Assembly: GCA_017460955.1 (NCBI GenBank)
Contig: JAFTZY010000027.1
Coordinates: forward strand, 1-36,256
DNA: 36,256 bases
From: Oscillospiraceae bacterium
Lineage (GTDB): Bacteria > Bacillota > Clostridia > Oscillospirales > Ruminococcaceae
Reading direction: 5' to 3'
Shown here in pieces: positions 25,208-33,563 of this stretch (position 1 is the stretch's first letter; every line of letters begins with the position of its first letter). The notes below the pieces were generated by a model that saw only the letters and a program-made list of their open reading frames with translations, had not been told where the DNA came from and did not search any database. Position numbers and translations under genes: made by a program.

Positions 25208-26706
25208 CAGCCGTCGATTCCCATGCTCTTGAGAACGTAGGACTCCATGTCCTCCTTGGCGATGACCTCGGAGAAGCGCACGGGCTTATCCTTGAGGGCG
25301 GCAAGGGAGGCGGGCACCGGAAGGCCGGAGACCTCGGCAAGATGGGCGACCTGTGCATACTCATCCGCGCCGGACTGTGTACCTTCAATGGCTTCCAGCA
25401 CGCTTGCGCTGAACTTGTACGGGCTCGCGGTGGAGGCGATCAGGGTGCGGGTGGTATCGCCGGTCTGTCCGAGATAATCCAGGTACACCTTCACGGCAAC
25501 GGCGGTGTGCGTATCGCAGGTGTAGCCGTACTTTTCCTTAAAGTCGCGGATCGTTTTCTTCGTATCGGCATCATCGCAAAAGCCGCCGACAAAGTCGCTC
25601 TGGAGCTTTGCAAGCACGTCCCCGGTGACCTCATAGCGGCCGTCCTTCGAGAGCTTGCCGAACCAGTCGCGGATCTGTGCATCGTCGCCGTCCGTGAGCA
25701 GGAAGAGCAGGCGCTCGAGGTTCGAGGAGATGAGGATATCCATCGACGGTGAGCAGGTGGCATAGAAGTCACGGTTGCGGTCGTACACGCCGGTATTGAT
25801 GAAGTCGGTGAGCACCTTGTTGACATTGGAGGCACAGATCAGCTTGCCGATCGGCACGCCCATGTTCTTGGCGTAGTAGGCAGCCAGGATGTTGCCGAAA
25901 TTGCCCGTGGGCACGACCACATTGATCGTATCGCCAAAGGCGATGTCGCCGCGCTTGGCCATTTCCGCATAGGCGGAGACATAGTACACGATCTGGGGAG
26001 CAAGACGGCCCCAGTTGATGGAGTTGGCCGAGGAGAACATTCTCCCGGCTGCGGCAAGCTTTTCCTTGACGGCGGCATCGGTGAAGATCTTCTTGACGCC
26101 GTTCTGGCAGTCGTCGAAATTGCCCTCAAGTGCGCAGACAGCGACATTGCCGCCCTCCTGCGTGGCCATCTGGCGCTTCTGCATGGAGGAGACGCCGTGG
26201 TCGGGGTAGAACACCATGATCTCGGTGCCGGGCACGTCCTTGAAGCCCTCGAGGGCGGCCTTACCGGTATCGCCGGAGGTGGCCACGAGGATGACGACCT
26301 TCTTGTCCTCGCCGTTCTTTTTCAGCGACGTGGTCAGCAGGTACGGCAGGATCTGGAGCGCCATATCCTTGAAGGCACAGGTCGGTCCGTGCCAGAGCTC
26401 GAGGATCTGTGCATCACCGAAGGCACCGGTGAGCTCGGCGATGTTCTCCGTCTCGAAATTCTTTGTATTGTAAGCATTCGAGGTGCAGTAGGCGATCTCC
26501 TCCGGTGTGAAGTCGGTCAGGAATTTCCCGAACACGACGTTGGCACGCTCGTCATAGCGCATATCTGCCAGTGCGCGCAGCTCCTCCATGGAGATCTGCG
26601 GGATCTCGGAGGGGATGAACAGTCCTCCGTCCGCAGAGATGCCCTGTGCGATCGCCTGGGCGCTTGTGACGTTCAGGCTCTTGTCACGAGTGCTTTTGTA
26701 ATACAT
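25207..26706 (-). CDS. thrC: threonine synthase
   Basis: This 499-residue PLP enzyme converts O-phosphohomoserine to threonine. It starts MYYKSTRDKSLNVTSAQAIAQG with GGLF nearby, a typical threonine synthase N-terminus. The PLP lysine is Lys113 in GPTCAFKDMALQ. SGDTGKAALEGF (about 170) and PTGNFGNILAAYYAKNMG (about 275) are PLP-phosphate and substrate motifs. The start has AAAGGGTGG upstream. The gene lies 39 bases downstream of the palindromic element at 26747-26908, and no convincing promoter or T-box leader could be read in between, so its transcription may start in or beyond that element. Length fits the longer threonine synthase form. Confidence 0.96.
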   Translation of the reverse strand: MYYKSTRDKSLNVTSAQAIAQGISADGGLFIPSEIPQISMEELRALADMRYDERANVVFGKFLTDFTPEEIAYCTSNAYNTKNFETENIAELTGAFGDAQILELWHGPTCAFKDMALQILPYLLTTSLKKNGEDKKVVILVATSGDTGKAALEGFKDVPGTEIMVFYPDHGVSSMQKRQMATQEGGNVAVCALEGNFDDCQNGVKKIFTDAAVKEKLAAAGRMFSSANSINWGRLAPQIVYYVSAYAEMAKRGDIAFGDTINVVVPTGNFGNILAAYYAKNMGVPIGKLICASNVNKVLTDFINTGVYDRNRDFYATCSPSMDILISSNLERLLFLLTDGDDAQIRDWFGKLSKDGRYEVTGDVLAKLQSDFVGGFCDDADTKKTIRDFKEKYGYTCDTHTAVAVKVYLDYLGQTGDTTRTLIASTASPYKFSASVLEAIEGTQSGADEYAQVAHLAEVSGLPVPASLAALKDKPVRFSEVIAKEDMESYVLKSMGIDG

Positions 26707-26746
26707 ATGACCACCCTTTCTCAGATTAAAAAAGATTTTTGATATG

Positions 26747-26908
26747 ATACTAATCTCAAAGCGAACCCATGAAAATCTTCACCGCTATCCATCCGCTGCT
26801 CGTCGTCAAACGACCTTGCCGGGCACCAAGCCCGCCTGCGGTCGTTTTCCTGAGATCAGCGAATGCCTATCGGCAAATCTTTTCATGGAACCGATTTGAG
26901 ATTAGTAT
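26747..26908. mobile_element. 162-bp imperfect palindrome with 14-bp terminal inverted repeats (MITE-like)
   Basis: The ends are ATACTAATCTCAAA (26747-26760) and TTTGAGATTAGTAT (26895-26908), a perfect 14-base inverted repeat. Matching continues inward: CCATGAAAA (from 26766) against TTTTCATGG (ending 26888), CCGCTATCC against a CGGATAG-like partner region, and AAACGACC (from 26808) against GGTCGTTT (ending 26847), with a small GGGC/GCCC loop at the centre. The arms therefore pair almost along the full length. It carries no gene. The right end abuts the yraN stop codon exactly. No clear target-site duplication is visible. MITE identity is inferred from shape only. Confidence 0.7.
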
Positions 26909-27288
26909 TATTTCGCAAAGTCCGTCTCATCAAACGCACTTTCAAGATAATCGATCCCAAGCAGCGTCCTGCCCTGCACGGTCACCTCGGCGATGTCATA
27001 GCGCAGATAATACGCCTCCTCCGGGATGTCCCTTGCCTCGCAGTACGCATAGGCAGCGCGGATCAGATGCCGGCGCTTCCTTGCATCGACCGCCTCCTGT
27101 CCGGCGGCCTGAGTACCAAGCTTCCTGGTCTTGACCTCGACAAAGCACAGAAGGTCCCCGCGCCGTGCGACGATATCGATCTCGCCGCCCCGGATGCGGA
27201 AATTGCGCTCCAGGACAGTGTAGCCGAGGGCTTCCAGATAATAGCAGACTGCCCGTTCCCCGAGCACACCGGTCTCCTGCGGTGTCAC
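26908..27288 (-). CDS. yraN: YraN-family (UPF0102) predicted endonuclease-like protein
   Basis: This 126-residue protein has the compact restriction-endonuclease-like fold motifs of the family: [14 protein letters not shown] (about 9-22), [27 protein letters not shown] with the Asp and Glu-x-Lys metal site (about 32-57), and a C-terminal DIAEVTV strand. Molecular function in the family is unsettled. It overlaps rnhB by four bases (ATGA), as often seen in Firmicutes (rnhB-yraN). Its TAA stop shares its last base with the terminal repeat of the palindromic element, so the final codons may have been altered by insertion; the length is nevertheless normal. Confidence 0.92.
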   Translation of the reverse strand: MTPQETGVLGERAVCYYLEALGYTVLERNFRIRGGEIDIVARRGDLLCFVEVKTRKLGTQAAGQEAVDARKRRHLIRAAYAYCEARDIPEEAYYLRYDIAEVTVQGRTLLGIDYLESAFDETDFAK

Positions 27289-27908
27289 AGGAGCTTCCTC
27301 AGAAAGGAGGGACGGTGGATGGGACAGGGGCCGTACTGCCGCAGTGCCGCGGTATGGGCCGCGGTGCCGTAGCCCTTGTGCTGGGCAAAGCCGTACTCCG
27401 GATAGAGCGCATCCATTTTTAGCATATAATGATCCCTTGCGACCTTGGCAAGGATGGAGGCTGCCGCGATGGAGGCACTTGTCGCATCGCCCTTCACCAC
27501 TGTCTCCAGCGGGCAGGGCAGCACGGGTGCCCGGTTGCCGTCCACGAGGGCCAGTGCGGGCACGGTGCCAAGGCCCTCCACGGCACGCTGCATGGCAAGC
27601 ATGGCAGCACCGAGGATATTGAGGCGCTCGATCTCCTCCACGCTTGCCGCAGCGATGCAGAAGGCCTGTGCCTTCTCCTGTATCTCCGGAAACAGCGCTT
27701 CCCGGCGCTTTTCGGAGAGCTTCTTGCTGTCATCGAGTCCGTCGATCCCGTGGTCCTCCCCGAGGATCACGGCAGCGGCATACACCTCCCCTGCTAAGGG
27801 GCCGCGTCCGGCCTCGTCCACGCCGCAGATCACGCCGGACTGAAGGCGCTTTTGCGTATCGTAGTCCAGCATCGCCTGCCGCCGCAAGAGCGTATCCTGC
27901 CGGCTCAT
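27285..27908 (-). CDS. rnhB: ribonuclease HII
   Basis: This 207-residue nuclease removes ribonucleotides from DNA and RNA primers. The active-site motif [12 protein letters not shown] carries Asp31 and Glu32; further acidic residues lie in LALVDGN (about 119) and VARDHYM (about 157). A family motif [21 protein letters not shown] is intact in two parts. It overlaps rbgA upstream and yraN downstream, each by ATGA. The rbgA-rnhB order matches Bacillus subtilis ylqF-rnhB. Confidence 0.95.
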   Translation of the reverse strand: MSRQDTLLRRQAMLDYDTQKRLQSGVICGVDEAGRGPLAGEVYAAAVILGEDHGIDGLDDSKKLSEKRREALFPEIQEKAQAFCIAAASVEEIERLNILGAAMLAMQRAVEGLGTVPALALVDGNRAPVLPCPLETVVKGDATSASIAAASILAKVARDHYMLKMDALYPEYGFAQHKGYGTAAHTAALRQYGPCPIHRPSFLRKLL

Positions 27909-28783
27909 GCCTGTTTTCCTCCGGGCCGCTCGAGCGTGATCCTGCCGAGCTTGGCACCGCGGAAATCATCGAGCACGGTGACCGCGGCACGCTCCGTATC
28001 GACCACGCCGCCGGACATGAGCATCCCGCGCTTTCGCCCGACAAGCTCAAGGAGGACATCCCCCTGCGTCTCCTGCGTTTCCAGCTTATAACGCTGCAGG
28101 AGCGACTGCGGGTACTCCCGGTGGAGGTATTCGAGCAGCAGCATGGCCAGTGCTTCGATATCCAGCACCTGGTCGCGGATCGCGCCCGTGAAGGCCAGGC
28201 GCAGTGCGGCCTCCTGGTCATCGAGCTTCGGCCAGAGCACGCCCGGCATATCGAGCAGCTCGACCTGCGCATCCGCCCGCACCCATTGCTTGGTACGGGT
28301 CACGCCCGGCCGGTCCTCGACCTTTGCCCGCTTGCCGCCCGCCAGACGGTTGATGAAGGAGGATTTCCCCACATTCGGGATCCCCACGATCATCAGCCGG
28401 ATGGGACGTCCGACCATGCCCGCCTTACGGCGCTTTTCCAAAAGCTCGGGAAGCAGCTGCTCCTTGACGGTGGGCAAAAACTGTGCAAGCCCCTTGCCGC
28501 TCATGCAGTCCATCCCCAGCGCCGGGATGCCCTGCCGCCGGTACCACTGCACCCACTGTGCCGTGGCATTCGGGTCGGCGATATCCGCCTTGTTGAGCAA
28601 TACCATATAGGGCTTCTTCTCCACGAGCTGCGACAGCTCCGGATTGAGGCTGCTCTGCGGGATGCGGGCATCGAGCAGGGAGACCACGCCGTCCACTAAG
28701 GACAGGTTCGAGGCGATCATCCGCCTTGTCTTGGTCATGTGTCCGGGGAACCACTGGATATTGCCGATCTGTATTTCTGCCAT
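27905..28783 (-). CDS. rbgA: ribosome-assembly GTPase RbgA (YlqF)
   Basis: This 292-residue protein is a circularly permuted GTPase that helps mature the 50S subunit. Motifs appear in permuted order: an N-terminal [14 protein letters not shown]4 LNKADIAD (about 60-67), G1 [14 protein letters not shown] (about 128-141), G2 region PGVT and G3 DMPGVLWPK (about 178). The ribosome-contacting C-terminal domain follows. The AGGAGG ribosome site overlaps the TAG stop of the upstream signal peptidase gene, and the stop overlaps rnhB (ATGA). Length matches the family. Confidence 0.95.
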   Translation of the reverse strand: MAEIQIGNIQWFPGHMTKTRRMIASNLSLVDGVVSLLDARIPQSSLNPELSQLVEKKPYMVLLNKADIADPNATAQWVQWYRRQGIPALGMDCMSGKGLAQFLPTVKEQLLPELLEKRRKAGMVGRPIRLMIVGIPNVGKSSFINRLAGGKRAKVEDRPGVTRTKQWVRADAQVELLDMPGVLWPKLDDQEAALRLAFTGAIRDQVLDIEALAMLLLEYLHREYPQSLLQRYKLETQETQGDVLLELVGRKRGMLMSGGVVDTERAAVTVLDDFRGAKLGRITLERPGGKQA

Positions 28784-28792
28784 GAAAGCCTC

Positions 28793-29410
28793 CTAATCCA
28801 CGCCGCCGAGCTTCCCCAGCGGATACACGCGGGCAAAGACCGTCCCGTCCACCTCCGCGAGCGGGATCAGCCCGACATCCGGATACCGGCTGTCGAGCGA
28901 GACCTGCCGGTTATCCCCCATCACAAACAGATACCCGTCCGGGATCGTGATGGGATAGGTGAAGGCCCCCTTTTCCGGAACGGGCACCTGGGTCAGGGTA
29001 TTCACATACGGCTCCTCAAGCGGTGCGCCGTTGCGGTATACCACGCCCTTGTCAAAATCAATGTCCACTGTCTGGCCGCCCACGGCGATCACGCGCTTGA
29101 CGATGCTCTTGTCGAGCCCGTCCACGGTGTAGACATTCCCGTTGTCATCAAGCAGCGCACAGCGTCTGGCGTTGATGATGAGGATGTCCCCGCAGGCCGG
29201 ATCGCTGTCGAGCAGATTGACCAGCAGCTTGTCCTCACTCTGGAGTGTCGGCTCCATGGACGCCCCCTGCACGGTGGCGATCCGGAGCACATAGGTGAAC
29301 AAAAGCACGATGCAGAAGATCGGCGTGAGGGCCGTTCCGATCACATCGAGCAGCTCCCCCACCAGCCGGTGGAGCAGCTTGTTTCTGGAAAACCGAATAT
29401 ATTCCCGCAT
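28793..29410 (-). CDS. lepB: type I signal peptidase (second of a tandem pair)
   Basis: This 205-residue membrane protease removes signal peptides. A single N-terminal membrane segment (about 20-42) precedes the catalytic serine in GASMEPTL (Ser51). The general base is Lys105 in SIVKRVIAVGGQTVDID, and MGDNR lies near 170. Between these, an insert ARRCALLDDNGNVYTVDGLD distinguishes it from its neighbour. It lies 12 bases after the other lepB gene and shares its operon with rbgA downstream. Both copies keep all catalytic residues, so both should be active. Confidence 0.94.
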   Translation of the reverse strand: MREYIRFSRNKLLHRLVGELLDVIGTALTPIFCIVLLFTYVLRIATVQGASMEPTLQSEDKLLVNLLDSDPACGDILIINARRCALLDDNGNVYTVDGLDKSIVKRVIAVGGQTVDIDFDKGVVYRNGAPLEEPYVNTLTQVPVPEKGAFTYPITIPDGYLFVMGDNRQVSLDSRYPDVGLIPLAEVDGTVFARVYPLGKLGGVD

Positions 29411-29422
29411 GATCCGCCCCGC

Positions 29423-30160
29423 TTATCCGATGAAGCCGATGCGGTCAAACGTCAATTTATCCTTGGTCGTGATCTCCCCGGTCTTTTCATCCACTGTTTC
29501 CACGGTCTCCACGGACACATAGCGGAAGAAGGTGGTGCCCAGCACATCCTCCACGGGAACGAGCCCCACATGCTCATTGCGGCTGTCGGTGGAGTGGTTG
29601 CGGTTGTCACCCATGACAAAGACATACCCCTCGGGGATGGTCAGCGGGTACCGGAAGGCACCGTCGTTGGTGCGCACGGTCTCATTGATGTACGGCTCGT
29701 CGAGCACCACACCGTCGAGCGTGACGGTCTGTGCCTCCTTATCGATGTCGATGGTCTGGCCGCCCACGGCGATCACGCGCTTGATGATGCACTCATTGAG
29801 CGAATAGCCGCTCGGCACGACCTGGTCCCCGTTGAGGACATGGCCCTGCCGGTTGTTGACCACGACGATGTCCCCGTTCTTCGGGGTATACAGCATCCGG
29901 TACATGAGCAGGCGGTCGCTGTCCTGGAGCGTGGGCACCATGGAGGTCCCCTCCACCGTGACCGGCCGCATCACATAGGTGAACAAAAGCAGCACCACAA
30001 AGACGGACACCAGCATCGTCTCCAGAATATCGATGACATCCTGGAAGATCCCCTCGCCGGCCTCCTCCTGCTTTTCGGGCGCAGCACTCTCCTGCACCTC
30101 CTGCACCTTCTCTGTCTCTTGCGATTCGAGCACCTTGTTCTCTGTCTCGTTCGTTTCCAT
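29423..30160 (-). CDS. lepB: type I signal peptidase with acidic N-terminal extension (first of a tandem pair)
   Basis: This 245-residue signal peptidase has a hydrophilic, glutamate-rich cytoplasmic extension (residues 1-38, METNETENKV onward) before one membrane segment (about 45-66). Catalytic Ser73 lies in GTSMVPTL and Lys127 in CIIKRVIAVGGQTIDID; MGDNRNHSTDSR follows. The C-terminus adds a VETVDEKTGEITTKDK segment. The ATG at 30160 has GGAGGGG upstream; an in-frame start at 30190 lacks a site. It follows rplS across a terminator-like hairpin. The two lepB genes probably arose by duplication. Confidence 0.93.
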   Translation of the reverse strand: METNETENKVLESQETEKVQEVQESAAPEKQEEAGEGIFQDVIDILETMLVSVFVVLLLFTYVMRPVTVEGTSMVPTLQDSDRLLMYRMLYTPKNGDIVVVNNRQGHVLNGDQVVPSGYSLNECIIKRVIAVGGQTIDIDKEAQTVTLDGVVLDEPYINETVRTNDGAFRYPLTIPEGYVFVMGDNRNHSTDSRNEHVGLVPVEDVLGTTFFRYVSVETVETVDEKTGEITTKDKLTFDRIGFIG

Positions 30161-30203
30161 GATCGCACCCCTCCCCGGCCTTCGCCGCATGCTCTATCAT
30201 CCG

Positions 30204-30226
30204 AAAAAGCCGCCCGTATGGGCGGC
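30204..30226 (-). terminator. intrinsic terminator between rplS and the lepB pair
   Basis: GCCGCCC (30209-30215) pairs with GGGCGGC (30220-30226) around a GTAT loop; on the minus strand TTTTT follows. It lies about 135 bases after the rplS stop and may only partly separate rplS from the genes that follow. Confidence 0.75.
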
Positions 30227-30315
30227 CTCCCCGAACGTCACAGGGGGCCATGCGCCGGGCGCAGATCCCCCGCAGATATGCAAAAAAGGGACAAACGTCC
30301 CCCTTGCGTCTGTGA

Positions 30316-30342
30316 TGCAAAAGCGGCAGACCCGCTTTTGCA
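30316..30342 (-). other. hairpin directly after rplS
   Basis: TGCAAAAGCGG pairs with CCGCTTTTGCA over 11 base pairs with a 5-base loop, 20 bases after the rplS stop. There is no T tract beyond the stem, so it may protect the rplS message or act as a weak pause rather than a full terminator. Confidence 0.5.
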
Positions 30343-30362
30343 CCAGCCTATGTCCCGGTAAC

Positions 30363-30704
30363 TCAGATGAGCTCCTTGACCTTGGCAGCCTTGCCGACTC
30401 TGTCACGCAGATAGTAGAGCTTTGCTCTGCGGACCTTACCGTGTCTTACCAGCTCCACCTTGTCCACAGCCGGGCTGTGCAGCGGGAATACACGCTCGAT
30501 GCCGCAGCCGTGTGCGACACGTCTTACGGTGAAGGTCTCGCTGATGCCGCCGTGCTTCTTGGCAATGACAGTACCCTCGAATACCTGGATACGGCTCTTC
30601 TCGCCCTCCTTGATGCGCACGTGTACCTTGACGGTATCACCGATGGCAACCTGGGGGACATCCTGCTTGAGGCTTGCGTCGCTGATGAGTTTCAATGCAT
30701 CCAT
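30363..30704 (-). CDS. rplS: ribosomal protein L19
   Basis: This 113-residue basic protein is bacterial L19, at the 30S-50S interface. It has the typical start [17 protein letters not shown], the [23 protein letters not shown] core and the C-terminal [22 protein letters not shown] motif. The ATG has AGGAGG 8 bases upstream. It has its own promoter at 30920-30948 and a leader of about 210 bases. The order rplS-lepB-rbgA-rnhB is close to that of Bacillus. Confidence 0.97.
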   Translation of the reverse strand: MDALKLISDASLKQDVPQVAIGDTVKVHVRIKEGEKSRIQVFEGTVIAKKHGGISETFTVRRVAHGCGIERVFPLHSPAVDKVELVRHGKVRRAKLYYLRDRVGKAAKVKELI

Positions 30705-30913
30705 GTTCTTTTCCTCCTAAAATTTCCGATCCTTCATACACGGGAGCATGCACCGTACTCAGCAACATACAGCGCACTGCCATACTGTCCCTGCTTCTTT
30801 GTGCGCCCCTTGGACGCACCCCGGACAGCCTGCCGTCAGCGGACGGACCGATTTAATGTCTTTCGGCATTAACCCTCATCCGGGCACAATGTCCCCGGAC
30901 GGATTTCAAATGC
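30705..30913 (-). ncRNA. structured rplS leader (candidate L19 autoregulatory leader)
   Basis: About 210 bases of untranslated RNA precede rplS. Visible helices include TCCGG...CCGGA near 30882-30904 and TAATGtctttcggCATTA (30867-30884 region, minus strand). Further GC-rich segments lie around 30808-30850. Firmicute rplS messages are known to carry an L19 leader motif. I infer the same here from position and structure; no covariance match was made. Confidence 0.5.
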
Positions 30914-30919
30914 TTTTAT

Positions 30920-30948
30920 ATCATACCACATTTCCCGAAAAAAAGCAA
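30920..30948 (-). promoter_or_regulatory. sigma-A promoter of rplS
   Basis: On the minus strand TTGCTT (30943-30948), a 17-base spacer and TATGAT (30920-30925). The promoter overlaps the end of the upstream gene's 3' region by only a few bases. Confidence 0.8.
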
Positions 30949-30954
30949 GTGTTT

Positions 30955-31620
30955 TTACAAAAAATCTTTCCCATCCTCACAAAAAATTTTTATCCTCCGC
31001 ACGCACTGCGTAAAAATCGGCCTGCCTGCGTACTTTTCAAAGGCATCCACCACGACGCTCACATTGATATTACCGGCATTTCCGGCGGGCAGGCACAGGG
31101 TCAGATGCAGCCCATCCCCCTCTTCACGGTCACTCTCTGCGGTGATGAGCGGTGCGATGTCCACCTCCTTCCTGCCCTTCTTCGTTTTCTTCTCCACGAG
31201 GATCTGCTCCTGTGAGAGGAACGCCTCCCACAGGTCCGACAGCGCTTCCCCTTGCAGGATGACCTCGTAGCGTGCCCCGGTGATGTCCTGCGCTTCATGC
31301 TGCGGCTCCCCCACGGACACAGCGCGCAGTCCCTCCGGGAGCGCGGCATTGAGCCGTGTGAGGATGTCCGTCTCCGGCACCTCCTGCGTCAGGCGCAGGT
31401 CCATGACCTCGCACAGGCTCTCCGCCCCCAGTGAGAGTGCCAGGGGGAACATCAGGTACAGGTGGGGGTGGAACCCTTCGGTGTACCATGCCGGGAGTCC
31501 CGAGCGGCGCACGGCCCGGATCATGCAGCGGTTGAGGTCGAGGTGGGAAATATAGCGCATCACGCCGGTCTTTTCAAATACGATCCGATAGTCCTTCAAA
31601 AGCATGACCTCCCCAGACAT
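30955..31620 (-). CDS. radical SAM-associated DUF2344 protein (TIGR03936-like)
   Basis: This 221-residue protein carries the family's N-terminal signature YRIVFEKTGVMRYISHLDLNRCMIRA (about residues 11-36, given here as two motifs: FEKTGVMRYISHLDL and RSGLPAWYTEGFHPH). It is found next to, or fused with, B12-binding radical SAM proteins, as here. Its job is unknown; a helper role for the radical SAM enzyme is inferred. It overlaps that gene by 25 bases. The start is uncertain: the ATG at 31620 lacks a ribosome site, while the ATG at 31605 has GGGGAGG very close to it. The C-terminus is basic. Confidence 0.85.
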   Translation of the reverse strand: MSGEVMLLKDYRIVFEKTGVMRYISHLDLNRCMIRAVRRSGLPAWYTEGFHPHLYLMFPLALSLGAESLCEVMDLRLTQEVPETDILTRLNAALPEGLRAVSVGEPQHEAQDITGARYEVILQGEALSDLWEAFLSQEQILVEKKTKKGRKEVDIAPLITAESDREEGDGLHLTLCLPAGNAGNINVSVVVDAFEKYAGRPIFTQCVRRIKIFCEDGKDFL

Positions 31621-33428
31621 TGATCGGCGCCGCAGCCGGCGCAGCGCTCCCGGCAGGGCGGTGTGGTCCGCGCTTCGAGGGCTTTTTTATGCTCCCGGAC
31701 AAGGAAGTCCCTGGAGACCAGATAATCGAGATGGTCCCACGGCATGACCTCGTCATAGGGCCGGGTGCGGTTGGCATAGAAGGCGGGGTCGAGCCCGTGC
31801 GCTTCAAATGCCGCATACCAGCGCTGTGCCTCAAAGCACTCATCCCATGCATCGAGGTGGCCGCCGCTTTTCCACACATCATAGAGCACCGCACCGATGC
31901 GGCGGTCCCCGCGTGCGAGCACGGCCTCCATCTGGCTGATATCGGAGATGTGCATGCTGGCCTTGATCTTCTTCGAGCGGATCGCGCCGCGAAGCACGGC
32001 CTGCCGCCGGAGGATCTCCTCCTTCCCGGTCTGGGGCTCGAACTCAAAGGGCGTGAAGGGCTTGGGAACAAAGGTGGCAGTTGAGATGCTCACCTGGAGC
32101 TTGCCCTTGGCACGCTGCGGCATGTCGTAGAAGAGGTTGACCACCTTCTGGGCAAGGTCGGCGATGCCGATGATGTCCTCATCGGTCTCGGTGGGCAGTC
32201 CCATCATGAAATAGAGCTTGACCTGCGTATAGCCCCCCTCGAAGGCGATGCGGCAGGTGCGCATGACCTCCTCCTCGGTGACGTTCTTGTTGATGACGTC
32301 GCGCAGGCGCTGGGTCCCGGCCTCGGGGGCGAAGGTCAGGCCGCTCTTGCGGATGGTGGTGACCTTCTCGAGCACGCTGCCGGAGAAATTGTCGATGCGC
32401 AGGGACGGCAGCGACAGATTCACATGGGCATCGGCGGTGTATTGCAGCAGGGCATCGAGCATCTCCTCGATCTGAGAATGGTCGCTCGTGCTCAGGGAGG
32501 ACAGGCTCAGCTCATCGTACCCTGAATGCTCACACAGCGCCCTGCCCTGCCGGCAGATGGTCTCCACGGATTTTTCCCGGAAGGGGCGGTACAGAAAGCC
32601 CGCCTGGCAGAACCGGCATCCCCGGATGCAGCCGCGCAGCACCTCCACGGACACACGGTCATGGACGGTCTCGATGAACGGCACGACGACGCTGTCCGGA
32701 TAGTAGGACCTGTCCATATCGGTCATGACACGCTTTTTGATGACAGCGGGAGCGCCGTCCCTGGGGGTCACAGCCTCCACAGTGCCGTCGGCATGGTAGG
32801 TCACCTCATAGAGGGAGGGGACGTAGATGCCGGGGATGCGGGCGGCCTCGCGGAGAAATGCCTCCCTTCCCGCGCCGGCATCGCGCATCCGGCGGTAGAG
32901 GTCCATAAGCTCGAGATCGACCTCCTCACCCTCGCCGAGGATGAACAGGTCAAAGAAATCACACAGGGGCTCGGGATTGCAGCAGCACGGTCCGCCTGCG
33001 ACCACAAGGGGGGCAATGGCATCGCCGCGCTCGCGCTGGAGCAGGGGAACGCCGGCAAGATCGAGCATATTGAGGATGCAGGTATAGGACATCTCATATT
33101 GCAGCGTAAAGCCGATGATGTCAAACTCCCGCACAGGGTCCCCGCTCTCGAGTGCATACAGGGGGATGCGCTCCCGGCGCATGACGGCCTCCATGTCCTC
33201 CCAGGGGGCAAAGACCCGTTCGCACCAGTATTCCGGACGCTCGTTGATGAGCGAATAGAGGATCTTCATCCCCAGGTGGGACATACCCACATCGTAGATA
33301 TCGGGGAAGCAAAAGGCAAAGCGCACGGCGATGTCCCGGCGGTCCTTGACGACCTGTCCGACCTCGCCGCCGGTGTACCGGGACGGGCGCTGCACCTCGA
33401 GCAGGAAGGGTTCGATCTGCTGGTTCAT
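31596..33428 (-). CDS. B12-binding-type radical SAM protein (TIGR03960-like)
   Basis: This 610-residue protein has an N-terminal cobalamin-binding-like region (about 1-200, with FPDIYDVGMSHLGMKILYSLIN) and a radical SAM domain with the cluster motif CIRGCRFC (C-x3-C-x2-C). A C-terminal region ends in a cysteine-rich tail (PPCRERCAGCGADQC). The substrate is unknown; tRNA or ribosomal modification has been suggested for relatives but cannot be shown here. The start at 33428 is supported because the promoter -35 box (33494-33499) lies inside any longer frame. The following gene, a DUF2344 protein, overlaps it and belongs to the same functional pair. Confidence 0.88.
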   Translation of the reverse strand: MNQQIEPFLLEVQRPSRYTGGEVGQVVKDRRDIAVRFAFCFPDIYDVGMSHLGMKILYSLINERPEYWCERVFAPWEDMEAVMRRERIPLYALESGDPVREFDIIGFTLQYEMSYTCILNMLDLAGVPLLQRERGDAIAPLVVAGGPCCCNPEPLCDFFDLFILGEGEEVDLELMDLYRRMRDAGAGREAFLREAARIPGIYVPSLYEVTYHADGTVEAVTPRDGAPAVIKKRVMTDMDRSYYPDSVVVPFIETVHDRVSVEVLRGCIRGCRFCQAGFLYRPFREKSVETICRQGRALCEHSGYDELSLSSLSTSDHSQIEEMLDALLQYTADAHVNLSLPSLRIDNFSGSVLEKVTTIRKSGLTFAPEAGTQRLRDVINKNVTEEEVMRTCRIAFEGGYTQVKLYFMMGLPTETDEDIIGIADLAQKVVNLFYDMPQRAKGKLQVSISTATFVPKPFTPFEFEPQTGKEEILRRQAVLRGAIRSKKIKASMHISDISQMEAVLARGDRRIGAVLYDVWKSGGHLDAWDECFEAQRWYAAFEAHGLDPAFYANRTRPYDEVMPWDHLDYLVSRDFLVREHKKALEARTTPPCRERCAGCGADQCLGRSCF

Positions 33429-33470
33429 GGCATTTCTTCTTTCTTCGGAATTAGGACGGATAACAGTCCT

Positions 33471-33499
33471 ATTGTAGCACAATTCCCGGGTTTTGTCAA
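33471..33499 (-). promoter_or_regulatory. sigma-A promoter of the radical SAM pair, with an inverted repeat over the start point
   Basis: On the minus strand a perfect TTGACA (33494-33499), a 17-base spacer and TACAAT (33471-33476). An inverted repeat TAGGAC/GTCCTA (33452-33471) covers the predicted transcription start, an operator-like position. Confidence 0.82.
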
Positions 33500-33563
33500 C
33501 CAAGAGGCAAGATAAGGGGTCAATGCCTGCGCATTTTTCGTGAAGAGACGGGAAGCAGTGCCC

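Noticed and set aside
26690..26746. T-box leader before thrC, because AGGGTGG precedes the start codon
   Set aside because: The AGGGTGG is simply the ribosome site. It lacks the ACCGCG continuation, and no specifier hairpin or terminator/antiterminator pair could be read.
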